This document shows, piece after piece, positions 17,303 through 26,921 of a stretch of DNA of 64,000 nt (positions within the stretch are counted from its first letter, which is position 1; every line of letters starts with the position of its first letter). Source of the DNA: Holophagae bacterium (GTDB lineage: Bacteria; Acidobacteriota; Thermoanaerobaculia; Thermoanaerobaculales; Thermoanaerobaculaceae). A program made the position numbers and the translations under genes. Below the pieces are notes generated by a model. It worked only from the letters and a program-made list of their open reading frames with translations. It ran no database searches and had not been told where the DNA came from. The stretch covers positions 1-64,000 of the forward strand of contig JAAYVZ010000287.1 in the NCBI GenBank assembly GCA_012516935.1, in the 5' to 3' direction.

Positions 17303-19103
17303 CGCTGTCCGCTCCGAGCTCGGAGGGTGGTGAGCATCGGCGGATGGTGGCGCGCAGCACATCTCGGCGGGCCACGAGGCCACACGGCCACCGATCGGCC
17401 TCCGATGCCACGACCACCAACTCGTCCCACCCCCCAACCAGATGCTCCGCGGCCTCTCGGACCGGAGTCGAGGGTGTCACCAGTGGGCATTCGACCCCCA
17501 GGTCGGCGGCGACCACAGGTAGACCGCGCTCGGTCCCGGCCAGTATCGCCCGCAGGTCCGCAAGCCGGAGCACGCTCCCGCACTCACCGTTCACGCCGAC
17601 CACCGGCACCACGTGCTGGCCGGTCTCCGCCATCGCGGTGAGAGCTTCGGACAACGAAGCCCGCTCGTCGAGCGTAACCTCCACGGGCCGCATCAGGGCT
17701 CGCACCGCAACCTCCTCGAGCCCGTCGCCGGGCCGTGCGTCGTCCACCGGCCCGCCCAGCGCCCGCAGTTGGTGGTGGTACAGACCCAGCACGTCGAAGC
17801 GGCGAGCGACGAAGGTGGCGGTGGCGACGCACACCATGATCGGCAAGATGACCTGGTAGGAAGACGTCATCTCGAACAGCAGCAGCACGGCCGTGGCCGG
17901 GCACCGCACGACCGCGGCGAGCACACCGCCCATCCCGACCATGGCGTAGGCGCCCGCTCCGGCCATGGCGTGACCGAGCACCGCCTCGAGCCCCCGGCCG
18001 TAGGCTCCACCCAGCATCGCACCCACGAACAGTGTCGGGGCGAAGTCACCACCCCAACCACCGGACCCCAGGGTGAGCGCCGTGGCGATGATCTTGCCCG
18101 CAGCCAGTGCGAGCAGGAGCTGCTGCGGCAGCTCCCCCAGGCAGGCCGCGGCCGTCGTCTCCTGGCCGTTGCCGAGGATGCCGGGGAGCAGGAGCCCCAG
18201 GATTCCCACGCCGAGGCCTCCCAGACTAGCTCTCCACCACCCCTGCCACGGAAGGGAATTGAAGAAGCGCTCGGCCAGCTCCGTGCTACGCCGGAACAGC
18301 ACGCCGCCGAGCCCGGCAACGACGCCCAGGCCAACGTAGAGGCCGACCTCCCACCAGGCGACGAGCTCGTACGCAGGGACCCGAAAGTGACCAGCGCTCA
18401 CGTTGCCTTCGGCCGCCTGGCAAACGACGGTTCCCGCCACAGCAGCCAGCATGACCGGAGATAGGGTGGCTGCCGACCACTCACCGAGCACCACCTCGAG
18501 GGCGAAGAACACCCCGGCGAGCGGAGCATTGAAGGCCGCAGCAATCGCTGCCGCCGCCCCGCAGCCGACGAGCAGCCGGCGCTGATTGGGCGAGGCCCGG
18601 AGCCATCTCGCCACCCACGCACCCAAGCCGCCACCTATGGCGACCACGGGTGCCTCCCGGCCAGCCGAGCCACCGCTGCCGATCGTCAGGACGCTGTTGA
18701 CGAACGTCGCCGGCACGTAGCGGAAGGGGATTTGCCCCCATTGCTGTCGAGCGTCCAACATCACCGATGCCACACCCAACCGTGCCGGAGTCCGAAAGAC
18801 GTACATGGCGGCCAAAGCCGCCAGGCCCGCACCCAGCGCCGGAAGAAACACACGCCACTGCAGCCCAGCGGGCATCGGCAATGCTCGATCGAGGCCGCTG
18901 GCCAGGTAGTAGTTGAGGGCTGCATCGAGGGCGGCAATGGCGTTCCAAAACGCCACCGACAACAGCCCGGCGGCCGCTCCGAGCGCGGTGGCGAGAGTCA
19001 GCACCGCGGCGAACCCCCGCCCCGCCAATCGGCGCCGTACCGCCACGAGCCAGGCGATCGAGGCTGGGCGGCCAGCAGTAACCTCATGATCGCGCATCGT
19101 CAT
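17286..19103 (-). CDS. CLC chloride channel/antiporter with CBS pair
   Basis: A 605-residue protein. Residues about 1-440 form the CLC membrane domain, with GSGGSAGREAP (carrying the gating glutamate) and GGDFAPTLFVGAM (the GxFxP motif). The C-terminal 130 residues form two CBS domains, which bind adenine nucleotides in relatives. ATG 19103 is chosen over an upstream ATG because residues before it look non-coding. Translationally coupled to glycerate kinase. Likely exchanges chloride for protons in pH or osmotic homeostasis. Confidence 0.9.
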   Translation of the reverse strand: MTMRDHEVTAGRPASIAWLVAVRRRLAGRGFAAVLTLATALGAAAGLLSVAFWNAIAALDAALNYYLASGLDRALPMPAGLQWRVFLPALGAGLAALAAMYVFRTPARLGVASVMLDARQQWGQIPFRYVPATFVNSVLTIGSGGSAGREAPVVAIGGGLGAWVARWLRASPNQRRLLVGCGAAAAIAAAFNAPLAGVFFALEVVLGEWSAATLSPVMLAAVAGTVVCQAAEGNVSAGHFRVPAYELVAWWEVGLYVGLGVVAGLGGVLFRRSTELAERFFNSLPWQGWWRASLGGLGVGILGLLLPGILGNGQETTAAACLGELPQQLLLALAAGKIIATALTLGSGGWGGDFAPTLFVGAMLGGAYGRGLEAVLGHAMAGAGAYAMVGMGGVLAAVVRCPATAVLLLFEMTSSYQVILPIMVCVATATFVARRFDVLGLYHHQLRALGGPVDDARPGDGLEEVAVRALMRPVEVTLDERASLSEALTAMAETGQHVVPVVGVNGECGSVLRLADLRAILAGTERGLPVVAADLGVECPLVTPSTPVREAAEHLVGGWDELVVVASEADRWPCGLVARRDVLRATIRRCSPPSELGADSDANLG

Positions 19104-19227
19104 CGGCCCCAGACTACCGAGAGCGCACCTCCCCGAGCAACCCCGGTGGAGCCATCCGCCCGCCGAGTCCGGCTCCCGCCGCACTCCAGGACCGATTTCG
19201 ACTGCCGAGCGGCCTCCGCCACGCGCT

Positions 19228-21441
19228 TCACACCGGCTGTAGGTTTGCGAGTGCGGGGATCAGGGTCTTACGACCGAAGCGGTCGAAGTAGACCACCAGT
19301 CGCGTCTGGGCACCACCACCTTGGACCTGAAGAACCACACCGGTGCCGAAAGTGGGATGGCGAACCTTGAGGCCAGGCCGCCAGGCGCTAGCCGAGCCCG
19401 GTCTCGGGGGTCCGGGTTGCGAGCTCCGGCTATCTCCCTCACGCCCGGAAGAGAGGGGAGATGGGAGAGGGGAGCGTGGCTCGCTACGGCCACGATAGGC
19501 GCGGCGCCGGCTGCTAGCGGGCTCAGCATCGGGTGAACGACGGAGGGGGGAGCTGCGGTCGTCGAGGGCCTCGGGCGGTACCTCGAAGAGGAACGGAGAG
19601 GGGCGCCCTCCCAGAAGCTGGCCGTTGACTCGGCGTTGACGGGCACACGTGAGGTGCAACCGCCGGCGGGCGCGCGTCATCCCCACGTACGCCAGGCGCC
19701 GCTCTTCCTCCTCGTCATCGGCGTCCGAGCCCTCCCGTCGCAGCGGCAGTAAGCCATCGTCCATACCGACGAGGAAGACGGTGTCGAACTCGAGACCCTT
19801 GGCGGCGTGCAACGTCGAGAGCTGTACGGCGTCGGGGGAGACCCGGGCGTCGGCGTCGGTGAGCAAGGCCACCTCGTCCAGAAAACCGCTCAGGTCGAGC
19901 CCTCGCTCCGCGGCTTCAGCGGCGGCGGCCACGAGCTGGTCCTGGTTGTCGCGCCGCACGCGGTCCTCCTCGTCGGACGAGACGTACTGCGCAGCCAGGC
20001 CCGAGCGCTCGAGCAGCTCGCGCACGACCTTCTCCGGGGTGGCCTGGGTCGCGATCAACACGAGCTCATCGAGGAGCGCGAAGAAGCCCTGGAACGACAG
20101 CCGGGCGCGCGACGTGAGCGTCGGCGGCAGCGTTCGAGCGGCGGCCGGGAGCGACAGCCCGCTCGCGAGCGCCGCCTCCTCGACGTGCTCCAGGGCGACC
20201 GCACCGATTCCCCGCGAGGGCACCCCGACGGCGCGCCGGAAGGCGAGGGCATCGTGAGGGTTGGCGAGCAGGCGAAGGTAGGCCAAGGCGTCCTTGACCT
20301 CGGCCCTTTCCCAGAATCGGGCTCCGCCGACCACGCGGTACGGGACAGCGCGCCGAACCAGCTCCGCCTCGAACGGCCGCGACTGGGCGTTGGTGCGGTA
20401 CAGCACCGCGATACCGGCGGCGCCGTCGCGGCGCGCCTGTTCGATGCCCTCGGCCACGAACCGTGCCTCGTCGATCTCGTCGGCGGCCTGGAAGACGATG
20501 ACGAGGTCGCCGGGACCGGCGTGCGAGGTCAGGTGCTTGGCGCGCCGCCGGCGGTTGCATCCGATCCCCCCGGCCGCTGCCGCGAGGATCGGCTCGACCG
20601 ATCGGTAGTTGCGACCGAGAATCACCTCGCTGGCGTCCGGGTAGGTGTGCCTGAAGTCGAGGATGTTGGCGACGTCGGCGCCGCGCCACCTGTAGATCGA
20701 TTGGTCCTCGTCGCCGACGGCCGTGAGGTTCGGGTGCCGACCTCCGAGCAGCCAGAGAAGCTGGGCCTGGGCCGCGTTGGTGTCCTGGTACTCGTCCACC
20801 AGCATCCAGGAGAACCGGCTGGCGAGCGCTTTGCGGATGTCCTCGTGCTGCTCGAGAAGCCGGACCGACAGCAGCAGCATGTCGTCGAAGTCGACGGCGC
20901 CGGCTGCCCGCAGCGCCTCCTCGTAGGCGGCATACAGGTCGGCGAGCAACGGAATACCTGGCCACGCCCCGGGAGCCTGAAGCGCGTTCTTGGCCGCTGA
21001 GATCCGGCTGCGTGCCTGGCGTACGGGCAGCCTCTCGGTCGACAGCGAGAGGCGTTTGTACACGCTCTCGAGGAGCTTGCGTTGCTCGTCCTCGTCGGCG
21101 ATCGAGAAGCGCTCCGGCAGGCCGGCCTCACGTGGGTGCCGGCGGAGGAGCTGGAGTGCGAAGCGGTGGAAGGTCCCGACGAACCCACCGCAAAGAGGCT
21201 GCCCGAGCAGCGCCTCAACCCGCTCCCTCATCTCGTGGGCTGCTTTGTTGGTGAACGTCACAGCCATGATCTGGTGGGACCTCACCCGTCCAGCGGCGAG
21301 CAGCCAGGCGATCCGATAGGTCAGGACCCGCGTCTTGCCCGAGCCCGCTCCAGCGACGACGAGCAGCGGCCCTTCGCCGTGGGTCACGGCTCTCCGCTGA
21401 TCTTCGTCGAGCCTGGAAAGCAAGCTCCCGATGCGATCCAC
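19228..21441 (-). CDS. pcrA: ATP-dependent DNA helicase PcrA/UvrD
   Basis: A 737-residue superfamily 1 helicase. Motifs in order: DEDQRRAV (Q motif), GAGSGKTRVL (Walker A, about 30), AVTFTNKAAHEM (Ia), VDEYQDTN (II), VGDEDQSIYRWRGA (III), YRTNAQSR (IV), STLHAAKGLEFD (V) and YVGMTRARRRL (VI). The C-terminal 45 residues (VRHPTFGTGVV) are the Tudor-like domain of PcrA that binds RNA polymerase. GTG 21441 has GGAGG upstream and gives the family's usual length; a longer upstream frame is not conserved. Acts in repair and transcription-coupled unwinding. Confidence 0.93.
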   Translation of the reverse strand: MDRIGSLLSRLDEDQRRAVTHGEGPLLVVAGAGSGKTRVLTYRIAWLLAAGRVRSHQIMAVTFTNKAAHEMRERVEALLGQPLCGGFVGTFHRFALQLLRRHPREAGLPERFSIADEDEQRKLLESVYKRLSLSTERLPVRQARSRISAAKNALQAPGAWPGIPLLADLYAAYEEALRAAGAVDFDDMLLLSVRLLEQHEDIRKALASRFSWMLVDEYQDTNAAQAQLLWLLGGRHPNLTAVGDEDQSIYRWRGADVANILDFRHTYPDASEVILGRNYRSVEPILAAAAGGIGCNRRRRAKHLTSHAGPGDLVIVFQAADEIDEARFVAEGIEQARRDGAAGIAVLYRTNAQSRPFEAELVRRAVPYRVVGGARFWERAEVKDALAYLRLLANPHDALAFRRAVGVPSRGIGAVALEHVEEAALASGLSLPAAARTLPPTLTSRARLSFQGFFALLDELVLIATQATPEKVVRELLERSGLAAQYVSSDEEDRVRRDNQDQLVAAAAEAAERGLDLSGFLDEVALLTDADARVSPDAVQLSTLHAAKGLEFDTVFLVGMDDGLLPLRREGSDADDEEEERRLAYVGMTRARRRLHLTCARQRRVNGQLLGGRPSPFLFEVPPEALDDRSSPLRRSPDAEPASSRRRAYRGRSEPRSPLPSPLSSGREGDSRSSQPGPPRPGSASAWRPGLKVRHPTFGTGVVLQVQGGGAQTRLVVYFDRFGRKTLIPALANLQPV

Positions 21442-21483
21442 GCGACCTCCAGACGCGTCCGACCCGGACGGCGCGAAGGATGG

Positions 21484-21526
21484 ATTGTACCCCGGCCGAC
21501 GGGCTCGGCCGGAGACCCTGTAGGAT
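21484..21526. promoter_or_regulatory. Divergent promoters with shared palindrome
   Basis: On the minus strand TACAAT (complement of 21484-21489) is a -10 for pcrA. On the plus strand TAGGAT (21521-21526) is a -10 for the gene at 21566. Between them an 8-bp inverted repeat, CCGGCCGA (21492-21499) and TCGGCCGG (21505-21512), overlaps both -35 positions and could be an operator. Confidence 0.5.
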
Positions 21527-21565
21527 GGCAGGAGGTCCACCCATCGGCCGTCCCGGGAGGTCACC

Positions 21566-21961
21566 GTGAAGAAGCTCCTGATCCTGGTCGTCGTCGTCGT
21601 TGTCGCAGTGCTCGCCGTCCGCAAGTTCGGCCAGTGGTTCTCCGTCGACCGGCCCACCGAGGACGCCGTGCAGAGGGTCCAGAAGATGATCGGCGCCATG
21701 GAGGGCACCCCACGCGACGAGCAGACCGCCCTCTGCCTGTGGGCGCTCAACCGTCAGGCGCTGGATGCCGACACGATCCGCGCCTACGCGAATCAGTGGG
21801 AGGAGTTCTGGCGCCGGTCCGGGCTCGGCGCAGCGCGCGGGTGGACGGTCTCGGTCGTTGAGCCGGCCAAGGCCGGCATGACGACGGTGATGGCACGAAG
21901 TGGTGATCTGGAGGTCCGGATGTACGTTCCCGAGCGGGCACAGATCAGCCTGACGCCGTAG
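21566..21961 (+). CDS. Membrane-anchored hypothetical protein
   Basis: A 131-residue protein with an N-terminal hydrophobic helix (residues 4-20, rich in valine, after KK) and a soluble remainder with no recognised domain. Start GTG 21566 has GGGAGG six to seven bases upstream. The end ([18 protein letters not shown]) looks like a small beta-rich tail. It is divergent from pcrA and five bases... precedes the ZIP transporter by 44 bases with a separate promoter. Function unknown. Confidence 0.6.
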   Translation: MKKLLILVVVVVVAVLAVRKFGQWFSVDRPTEDAVQRVQKMIGAMEGTPRDEQTALCLWALNRQALDADTIRAYANQWEEFWRRSGLGAARGWTVSVVEPAKAGMTTVMARSGDLEVRMYVPERAQISLTP

Positions 21962-21989
21962 ACCGCGTGCACCGCTCGGGTCCCCGTTG

Positions 21990-21995
21990 TATCCT
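21990..21995 (+). promoter_or_regulatory. -10 element of the ZIP transporter gene
   Basis: TATCCT lies 10 bases before ATG 22006, and no Shine-Dalgarno sequence fits, so the transcript may be leaderless or nearly so. Confidence 0.4.
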
Positions 21996-22005
21996 CCTCG
22001 ACAGG

Positions 22006-22839
22006 ATGGAGAGCGCCTCCTCGTCGGCCGTCGCGCTGGCCTTCGGCGTGACGCTTTTCGCCGGGCTCGCCACCGGTATCGGCAGTGCCCTCGCCTACTT
22101 CGCCCGCCGCACCAATCTCTCCTTCCTCGCCATCTCGCTCGGCTTTTCCGGCGGCGTCATGGTCTACGTGTCGTTCACCGAGATCCTGCGCAAGGGCGAA
22201 TCCCTGCTGGTGACGCTGCACGGGCCCACGACCGGCGCCTGGATGACGGCAGGCGGCTTTTTCGCCGGGCTGGTGACGATGGCGATCATCGACTGGCTGG
22301 TCCCCGACACGAGCAACCCTCACGAGTTCACGCCCCGCGAGGAGCTCATCGACTACCAGACCCACCACGACGCCACGGTGCCCCAAGCCAAGCTGCTCCG
22401 CATGGGCTTGTTCTCGGCCCTGGCGATCGCCATCCACAACTTCCCGGAAGGCCTCGCCACCTTTCTCGCCGCCCTCGAAGACCCCCATCTCGGTGTGGCG
22501 ATCGGCATCGCCATCGCCATTCACAACATCCCGGAGGGAATTTCGGTCTCGGTGCCGATCTTCTACGCCACCGGTAACCGCCGCCGCGCGTTTGGGTTGT
22601 CGTTCCTTTCGGGGCTCTCGGAGCCGGTCGGCGCCGTGGTCGGGTACCTCATCCTGCGGACGTTCCTCACCCCGGGAGTGCTCGGGATCACCTTCGCCCT
22701 GGTGGCCGGAGTGATGGTCTACATCTCGCTCGACGAGCTGCTGCCCACCGCCCGGGAGTATGGTGCCGGCCACCAGGTGCTCGGCGGACTGCTGGCCGGC
22801 ATGGCCGTCATGGCGCTGTCGCTCCTGCTATTGAAGTAG
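22006..22839 (+). CDS. ZIP-family divalent metal transporter (ZupT-like)
   Basis: A 277-residue protein with eight predicted helices. The two metal-binding helices are clear: [10 protein letters not shown] (about 145) and [10 protein letters not shown] (about 177). A histidine- and acid-containing loop (residues about 105-130) precedes them. ZupT-like proteins import Zn2+ and other divalent metals. ATG 22006 is preferred over an upstream GTG at 21967 because it begins at the family start and lies 10 bases after a -10 hexamer. Confidence 0.88.
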   Translation: MESASSSAVALAFGVTLFAGLATGIGSALAYFARRTNLSFLAISLGFSGGVMVYVSFTEILRKGESLLVTLHGPTTGAWMTAGGFFAGLVTMAIIDWLVPDTSNPHEFTPREELIDYQTHHDATVPQAKLLRMGLFSALAIAIHNFPEGLATFLAALEDPHLGVAIGIAIAIHNIPEGISVSVPIFYATGNRRRAFGLSFLSGLSEPVGAVVGYLILRTFLTPGVLGITFALVAGVMVYISLDELLPTAREYGAGHQVLGGLLAGMAVMALSLLLLK

Positions 22840-22853
22840 CGGCCGGCGGCCGC
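22839..22853. terminator. Short GC hairpin between convergent genes
   Basis: GCGGCC (22839-22844) and GGCCGC (22848-22853) form a 6-bp stem with a 3-base loop in the 21-base spacer between the ZIP gene and glmS. There is no U tract. Confidence 0.35.
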
Positions 22854-22860
22854 TGGGTCG

Positions 22861-24681
22861 CTACTCGACGGTGACGCTTTTGGCCAGATTGCGAGGCTGG
22901 TCGACGTCGCAGCCGCGGCGCACCGCCACCTCGTACGCCAGGAGCTGGAGCGGGACCGCTGCCACGATCGGCTGCAAGGGCCACGGCAAGGACGGGCTCG
23001 GGATGACCTGACGCGCCAGTGACACGAGCTGCGCGTTTTCGGCATCACCGAGCACGTATACCGGAGCCCGGCGGGCGCGCACCTCCTCGATGTTGGAACG
23101 CAGCTTCTGTTCGAGCTCGCCTGGCGGGCACAGCGCGATCACCGGGAAGCTCTCGTCGAGCAGCGCGATCGGCCCGTGCTTCATCTCCCCCGCCGGGTAC
23201 CCCTCGGCATGGAGATACGAGATCTCCTTGAGCTTAAGAGCCCCCTCGAGAGCGAGGGGATAGAGCACCCCGCGGCCGAGGTACAACGCGTTTGAGGCGT
23301 GCTCGAGCTCTGCCGCCACCGCCGCCACCTGGGGCGCCAGCTGCAGCGCCGCCTCGAGATCGTACGGCAGCCCCCCTGCACGGTCCGCGAGCCCGTCAAC
23401 GCCGAACGTCGTCCGCTGCCGCGCCGCGCGCCAGGCCAGGGCCAGGGCGAGCAGTGCCACGAGCTGGGTGGTGAACGCCTTGGTCGAGGCCACACCGATC
23501 TCGGGCCCCGCGTGGGTAGAAAGCCGGAAGTCGGCCAGCCGTTCAGCGTGGGCGCCGCGCACGTTACAGATGGTTGCCAGCTTGCATCCTGCAGTGTGGG
23601 CGAGCTGCATCGCCGCGAGGGTATCCGCGGTCTCGCCCGACTGGGTGATCCCGATGACGAGGGCTTGAGGCTCGAGCAGCGGCTCTCGGTAGCGGAACTC
23701 CGACGCGTAGTCCACCTCGCAGCGCACCTGCGCCAACCGCTCGAGATAAAACTTACCGACCAGCGCCGCGTGCCACGAGGTGCCACAGGCAACCAACCGC
23801 ACCTCGTGGAAGCGCTGCAGCGTCTCGGCGCCCAAACCGAGATGCTGTAGCGATGGCGCCGCCGGGTTCGGCAGGAGCGCATGCAGGGTCTCGGCCACGG
23901 CCGTGGGCTGCTCGTGGATTTCCTTGAGCATGAAGTGGCGGAAGCCACCCCGCTCGACCTCACCGGGCTCCCAGTCCAGGTGTGACACGGGTCGCGCCAC
24001 CCGCCGTCCCGCTGCATCGAGGACGCGGACGGAACCGGCCGTGACCACAGCCATATCACCGTCCTCGAGGTGGATGCAGTGCCGGGTCAGGGCCACCACC
24101 GCAGCAGGATCCGAAGCAACGAGGTTCTCGGCCTCGCCCATGCCGATAACCAGGGGCGGCCCGTTACGAAACGCGACGATCGTGTGCGGGTCGCTCCGGC
24201 TGATGGCAGCGACGGCGTACTGCCCGCGCAGCCGGGGCCGCAGCGCCAGAACTGCGGACTCGAGATCAGCCCCGTGCGTCGCCAGCATGTGGGCGATGAC
24301 CTCGGAGTCCGTGTCGGACGAGAACCGCACCCCGGTGGTCTCGAGCTCCTGCCGCAGCTCGCGGAAGTTTTCGATGATCCCGTTATGGACGACGGCAACC
24401 CGGTTATCGCCGTCAGTGTGCGGATGGGCGTTGCGCTCGGTCGGGGCGCCGTGGGTCGCCCACCGGGTATGGCCGAGGGCGAGGTGCGTTTGGAAACCAG
24501 CAGCGTACGCTTTCTCGACCAGGTTGATGAGCTTGCCGGGCGCCCGCAGGACCTCGAGAGCGGATGCCTGATGGACCGCGAGCCCCGCCGAGTCATAGCC
24601 GCGGTACTCCAGATATCTCAGCGCTTCGAGCACGACCGGCACGGCCTGCCGCGGCCCGACGTAGCCGACGATTCCGCACAT
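22861..24681 (-). CDS. glmS: Glutamine--fructose-6-phosphate aminotransferase
   Basis: A 606-residue enzyme that makes glucosamine-6-phosphate from fructose-6-phosphate and glutamine, the first step to UDP-GlcNAc. Residues 1-220 are the class II glutaminase domain with the N-terminal nucleophile Cys2 (MCGIVGYVG) and GHTRWATHG. Two SIS isomerase domains follow (ACGTSWHAALVGK, TQSGETADTL, LGRGVLYPLALEGALKLKE), ending in the usual NLAKSVTVE. GGGG lies seven bases before the ATG. No glmS ribozyme was recognised upstream. The next gene upstream is glmR. Confidence 0.97.
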   Translation of the reverse strand: MCGIVGYVGPRQAVPVVLEALRYLEYRGYDSAGLAVHQASALEVLRAPGKLINLVEKAYAAGFQTHLALGHTRWATHGAPTERNAHPHTDGDNRVAVVHNGIIENFRELRQELETTGVRFSSDTDSEVIAHMLATHGADLESAVLALRPRLRGQYAVAAISRSDPHTIVAFRNGPPLVIGMGEAENLVASDPAAVVALTRHCIHLEDGDMAVVTAGSVRVLDAAGRRVARPVSHLDWEPGEVERGGFRHFMLKEIHEQPTAVAETLHALLPNPAAPSLQHLGLGAETLQRFHEVRLVACGTSWHAALVGKFYLERLAQVRCEVDYASEFRYREPLLEPQALVIGITQSGETADTLAAMQLAHTAGCKLATICNVRGAHAERLADFRLSTHAGPEIGVASTKAFTTQLVALLALALAWRAARQRTTFGVDGLADRAGGLPYDLEAALQLAPQVAAVAAELEHASNALYLGRGVLYPLALEGALKLKEISYLHAEGYPAGEMKHGPIALLDESFPVIALCPPGELEQKLRSNIEEVRARRAPVYVLGDAENAQLVSLARQVIPSPSLPWPLQPIVAAVPLQLLAYEVAVRRGCDVDQPRNLAKSVTVE

Positions 24682-24753
24682 CTCATGCCCCTTTCGCGGC
24701 AGCGGGATCCGAGGTCTTGTAACTGCGAAGCCCGTCGATGCACACGGTCCCGA

Positions 24754-24759
24754 ATTCTA
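24754..24759 (-). promoter_or_regulatory. Possible -10 element of glmS
   Basis: TAGAAT (minus strand) about 70 bases before the glmS start. No good -35 was found, so this is tentative. Confidence 0.3.
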
Positions 24760-24826
24760 CCCTCGGTTCCTTCCCGAGCCACGGTGGTGCCCGAAAACCT
24801 CCGAGCCGGCCAGAGCTCGCTGCGGC

Positions 24827-25792
24827 TCAGCGCCTCCGACCCAGCACCTCACCCAGCGCTCCGGCCAGGAGATCGACGTTGTGGCGCACCGTACCCTCTG
24901 CGGTCACACCCAGTAGGTGCCGTTGCAGGAGCACACCGGGACCGTGCCAGGTACCGCTCGTGCGGACGAGCTCGGCGCCGGTCGCGGCATACAGGGGAGC
25001 CACCTCGGCAGGCAGCGGGCTCGTGTTGAGCAACACCACATCCGGGTCCAGCCCCGGTGCATAGCGAACAAGCTCTGCAAGGTGCTGCTCAAGGGCGTAG
25101 CCATCCGTCTCGCCGGGCTGCGTCACCAGGTTGGCAACATAGATCTTGCGAGCTGGCGCGCGCACCACAGCCTCCCGTAGCCCCGGGACGAGCAGGTTCG
25201 GAACCAGGCTGGTGTAGAGCGAGCCGGGGCCGATGATGATGACCTCTGCGGCGGCGATCGCGGCAAGCGCCTCGGGCAGTGCTCGCGGTGTTGCCGGCTC
25301 CAGCCAGACCCGGCGAGGCGGCCCCCCGTGGGTGATTGCCGTCTCGCCCACCAACACCCGACCGCTGGCACTCTCGCCGATGAGCGTCACTTTGTCACCG
25401 GTGGCCGGCAGCACCGCACCGCGCACCCTGAGGACCTCGGCCGCGAGGCGAACGGCGCGTGGGAAGTCTCCCGTGAGGTGGTGAAGGGCGGTCATGAAGA
25501 GGTTCCCCAGCGGATGCCCGCCGGTCGGGCCCTCGCCCGGGAGCCTGAAGGCGAACAAGCGAGTCAGCAGCTCGTCATCCTCGGCGAGCGCCACCAGACA
25601 GTTCCGCACATCGCCGGGGGGCGGCATGTCGAACTCTTGGCGCAGGCGACCCGAGGAGCCTCCGTCGTCAGATACGGTGACGATGGCCGACAGCGAACCC
25701 AGCGGTAGGCGCTTGACCGCACGCAGCAGCGTCGCCAGACCGGTGCCGCCGCCGAGGGCCACCAGCCGGGGTGGTGAGCCGCTGTCGTCCAT
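24827..25792 (-). CDS. yvcK: GlmR/YvcK-family protein
   Basis: A 321-residue CofD/YvcK-family protein. LVALGGGTGLATLLR (about 10-24), VTVSDDGGSSGRLR, PPGDVRNCLVALA, HPLGNLFMTAL and GPGSLYTSLVPNLLVPG are hallmark motifs that bind UDP-GlcNAc in studied relatives. In Bacillus subtilis the protein (renamed GlmR) stimulates GlmS and is needed for wall synthesis on gluconeogenic carbon. Here it starts three bases after mglA and lies directly upstream of glmS, so the known functional link is mirrored in gene order. Confidence 0.92.
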   Translation of the reverse strand: MDDSGSPPRLVALGGGTGLATLLRAVKRLPLGSLSAIVTVSDDGGSSGRLRQEFDMPPPGDVRNCLVALAEDDELLTRLFAFRLPGEGPTGGHPLGNLFMTALHHLTGDFPRAVRLAAEVLRVRGAVLPATGDKVTLIGESASGRVLVGETAITHGGPPRRVWLEPATPRALPEALAAIAAAEVIIIGPGSLYTSLVPNLLVPGLREAVVRAPARKIYVANLVTQPGETDGYALEQHLAELVRYAPGLDPDVVLLNTSPLPAEVAPLYAATGAELVRTSGTWHGPGVLLQRHLLGVTAEGTVRHNVDLLAGALGEVLGRRR

Positions 25793-25795
25793 GGG

Positions 25796-26380
25796 CTACT
25801 TCTTGGAGAGCTCGTGCAAGACCTGCTTGGCCACCGCCTTGAGCGTCTCGAACACGCCTTGGCCCTTGGTCGCCACCGCCTCGAACGTCGGTTCTCCCTT
25901 GATGTTGAGCTCGCGGAACATGAGGTCGTAGGGCATCGCGGTGGGCATGTCGCGCTTGTTGAGCTGCAGCGCATAGGGTACGGTCGCGAGATCGAAGCCG
26001 TTTTCCCGCAGGTTGATGCGCAAGTTGTCGAGCGACTCGAGGTTGGCGTCCTGGCGGGCCTCCTGCGAGTCAGCGACGAAGATAACCCCGTCCACGCCCT
26101 TGAGAATGAGCTTGCGGGACGCGTCGTAGAAAACCTGGCCGGGGACCGTGTAGAGGTGGAAGCGGGTACGAAACCCGCGCACTGTCCCGAGGTCGAGCGG
26201 CAGGAAGTCGAAGAACAGCGTCCGGTCGGTCTCGGTGGCAAGTGAGATGAGCTGGCCTTTGTTCTGGGGGTTGGTCTTCTCGTAGATGAACTGCAAATTG
26301 GTGGTCTTGCCGCACAGACCGGGCCCGTAATAGACGATCTTGCAGTTGATCTCACGCGAGGCGTAGTTGATGAAGCTCAT
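25796..26380 (-). CDS. mglA: MglA-type Ras-like GTPase
   Basis: A 194-residue small GTPase. The P-loop [10 protein letters not shown] (about 19-28), switch region [13 protein letters not shown] and LNKRDMP (guanine specificity) match MglA. In Myxococcus and Thermus MglA-GTP marks the leading pole and drives motility or pilus function; MglB is its GTPase-activating protein. ATG 26380 overlaps the mglB stop (ATGA). A PilZ protein, a pilin-like gene and a DivIVA protein occur elsewhere in the window. Confidence 0.95.
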   Translation of the reverse strand: MSFINYASREINCKIVYYGPGLCGKTTNLQFIYEKTNPQNKGQLISLATETDRTLFFDFLPLDLGTVRGFRTRFHLYTVPGQVFYDASRKLILKGVDGVIFVADSQEARQDANLESLDNLRINLRENGFDLATVPYALQLNKRDMPTAMPYDLMFRELNIKGEPTFEAVATKGQGVFETLKAVAKQVLHELSKK

Positions 26381-26871
26381 TCGGAGAAGAGAGCGTCGAT
26401 GTCTTCGTCGGTAATCTCGGCGAACGGCGACGCCTGGGCCTGCCCCTCTTGCGCCGCTTTGGTGGCCATCTGGCTGAGCACCTCCTCGAGCTCAGCCGCG
26501 CTCTTGCGGACCCGCAGGCGTACCAGCCCGAGAGATGAGCGCTCGTCGAAAATCACGACCAGGATCAATCGCTGCGCGACGATGGAGATGTGGATGTTGT
26601 CCTTCTCGCCCTCGTGGAAGAGGATCGAGAACTCCTTCTCGCCGATCAGGCGGGCCAGACCGTCGGTAGCTGCAACGTTCCCAGCCGTCAGGGAGGCGAG
26701 GGAGGTGGCATCGACCCTTTCGAGATCACCTTTGGCGGCGATTTGCTGGCCATTCTTGTCGACGAGAAAGACGATCTTCGCGTTCGCGTCGACCCACAGA
26801 CGACCGAGGATCGAGTTGATACGATCGAACTCCTCCTCGTACATCACAAGGTTCGATCCCATCAATGCCAT
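26377..26871 (-). CDS. mglB: MglB-type Roadblock/LC7 protein
   Basis: A 164-residue protein. Residues about 8-125 form a Roadblock/LC7 domain ([41 protein letters not shown]) as in MglB. The C-terminal 35 residues are acidic and helical ([12 protein letters not shown]). MglB is the GTPase-activating partner of MglA and sits at the lagging pole. It heads the mglB-mglA-glmR operon, with TATACT about 30 bases and GGAGG about 10 bases upstream of the ATG. Confidence 0.93.
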   Translation of the reverse strand: MALMGSNLVMYEEEFDRINSILGRLWVDANAKIVFLVDKNGQQIAAKGDLERVDATSLASLTAGNVAATDGLARLIGEKEFSILFHEGEKDNIHISIVAQRLILVVIFDERSSLGLVRLRVRKSAAELEEVLSQMATKAAQEGQAQASPFAEITDEDIDALFSE

Positions 26872-26900
26872 GCTTTACGGCCTCCGCCCATCCGTTCGCG

Positions 26901-26906
26901 AGTATA
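26901..26906 (-). promoter_or_regulatory. -10 element of mglBA
   Basis: TATACT (minus strand) lies 29 bases before the mglB start, in the 50-base spacer after recR. The -35 is not clear. Confidence 0.5.
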
Positions 26907-26921
26907 GCGCCCTCAGCAGGA

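Noticed and set aside
19104-19184. A longer CLC start at 19184
   Set aside because: The added 27 residues look non-coding and the family begins near the later ATG.
24682-24826. A glmS ribozyme or other riboswitch before glmS
   Set aside because: No recognisable conserved core was found in the 145-base spacer.
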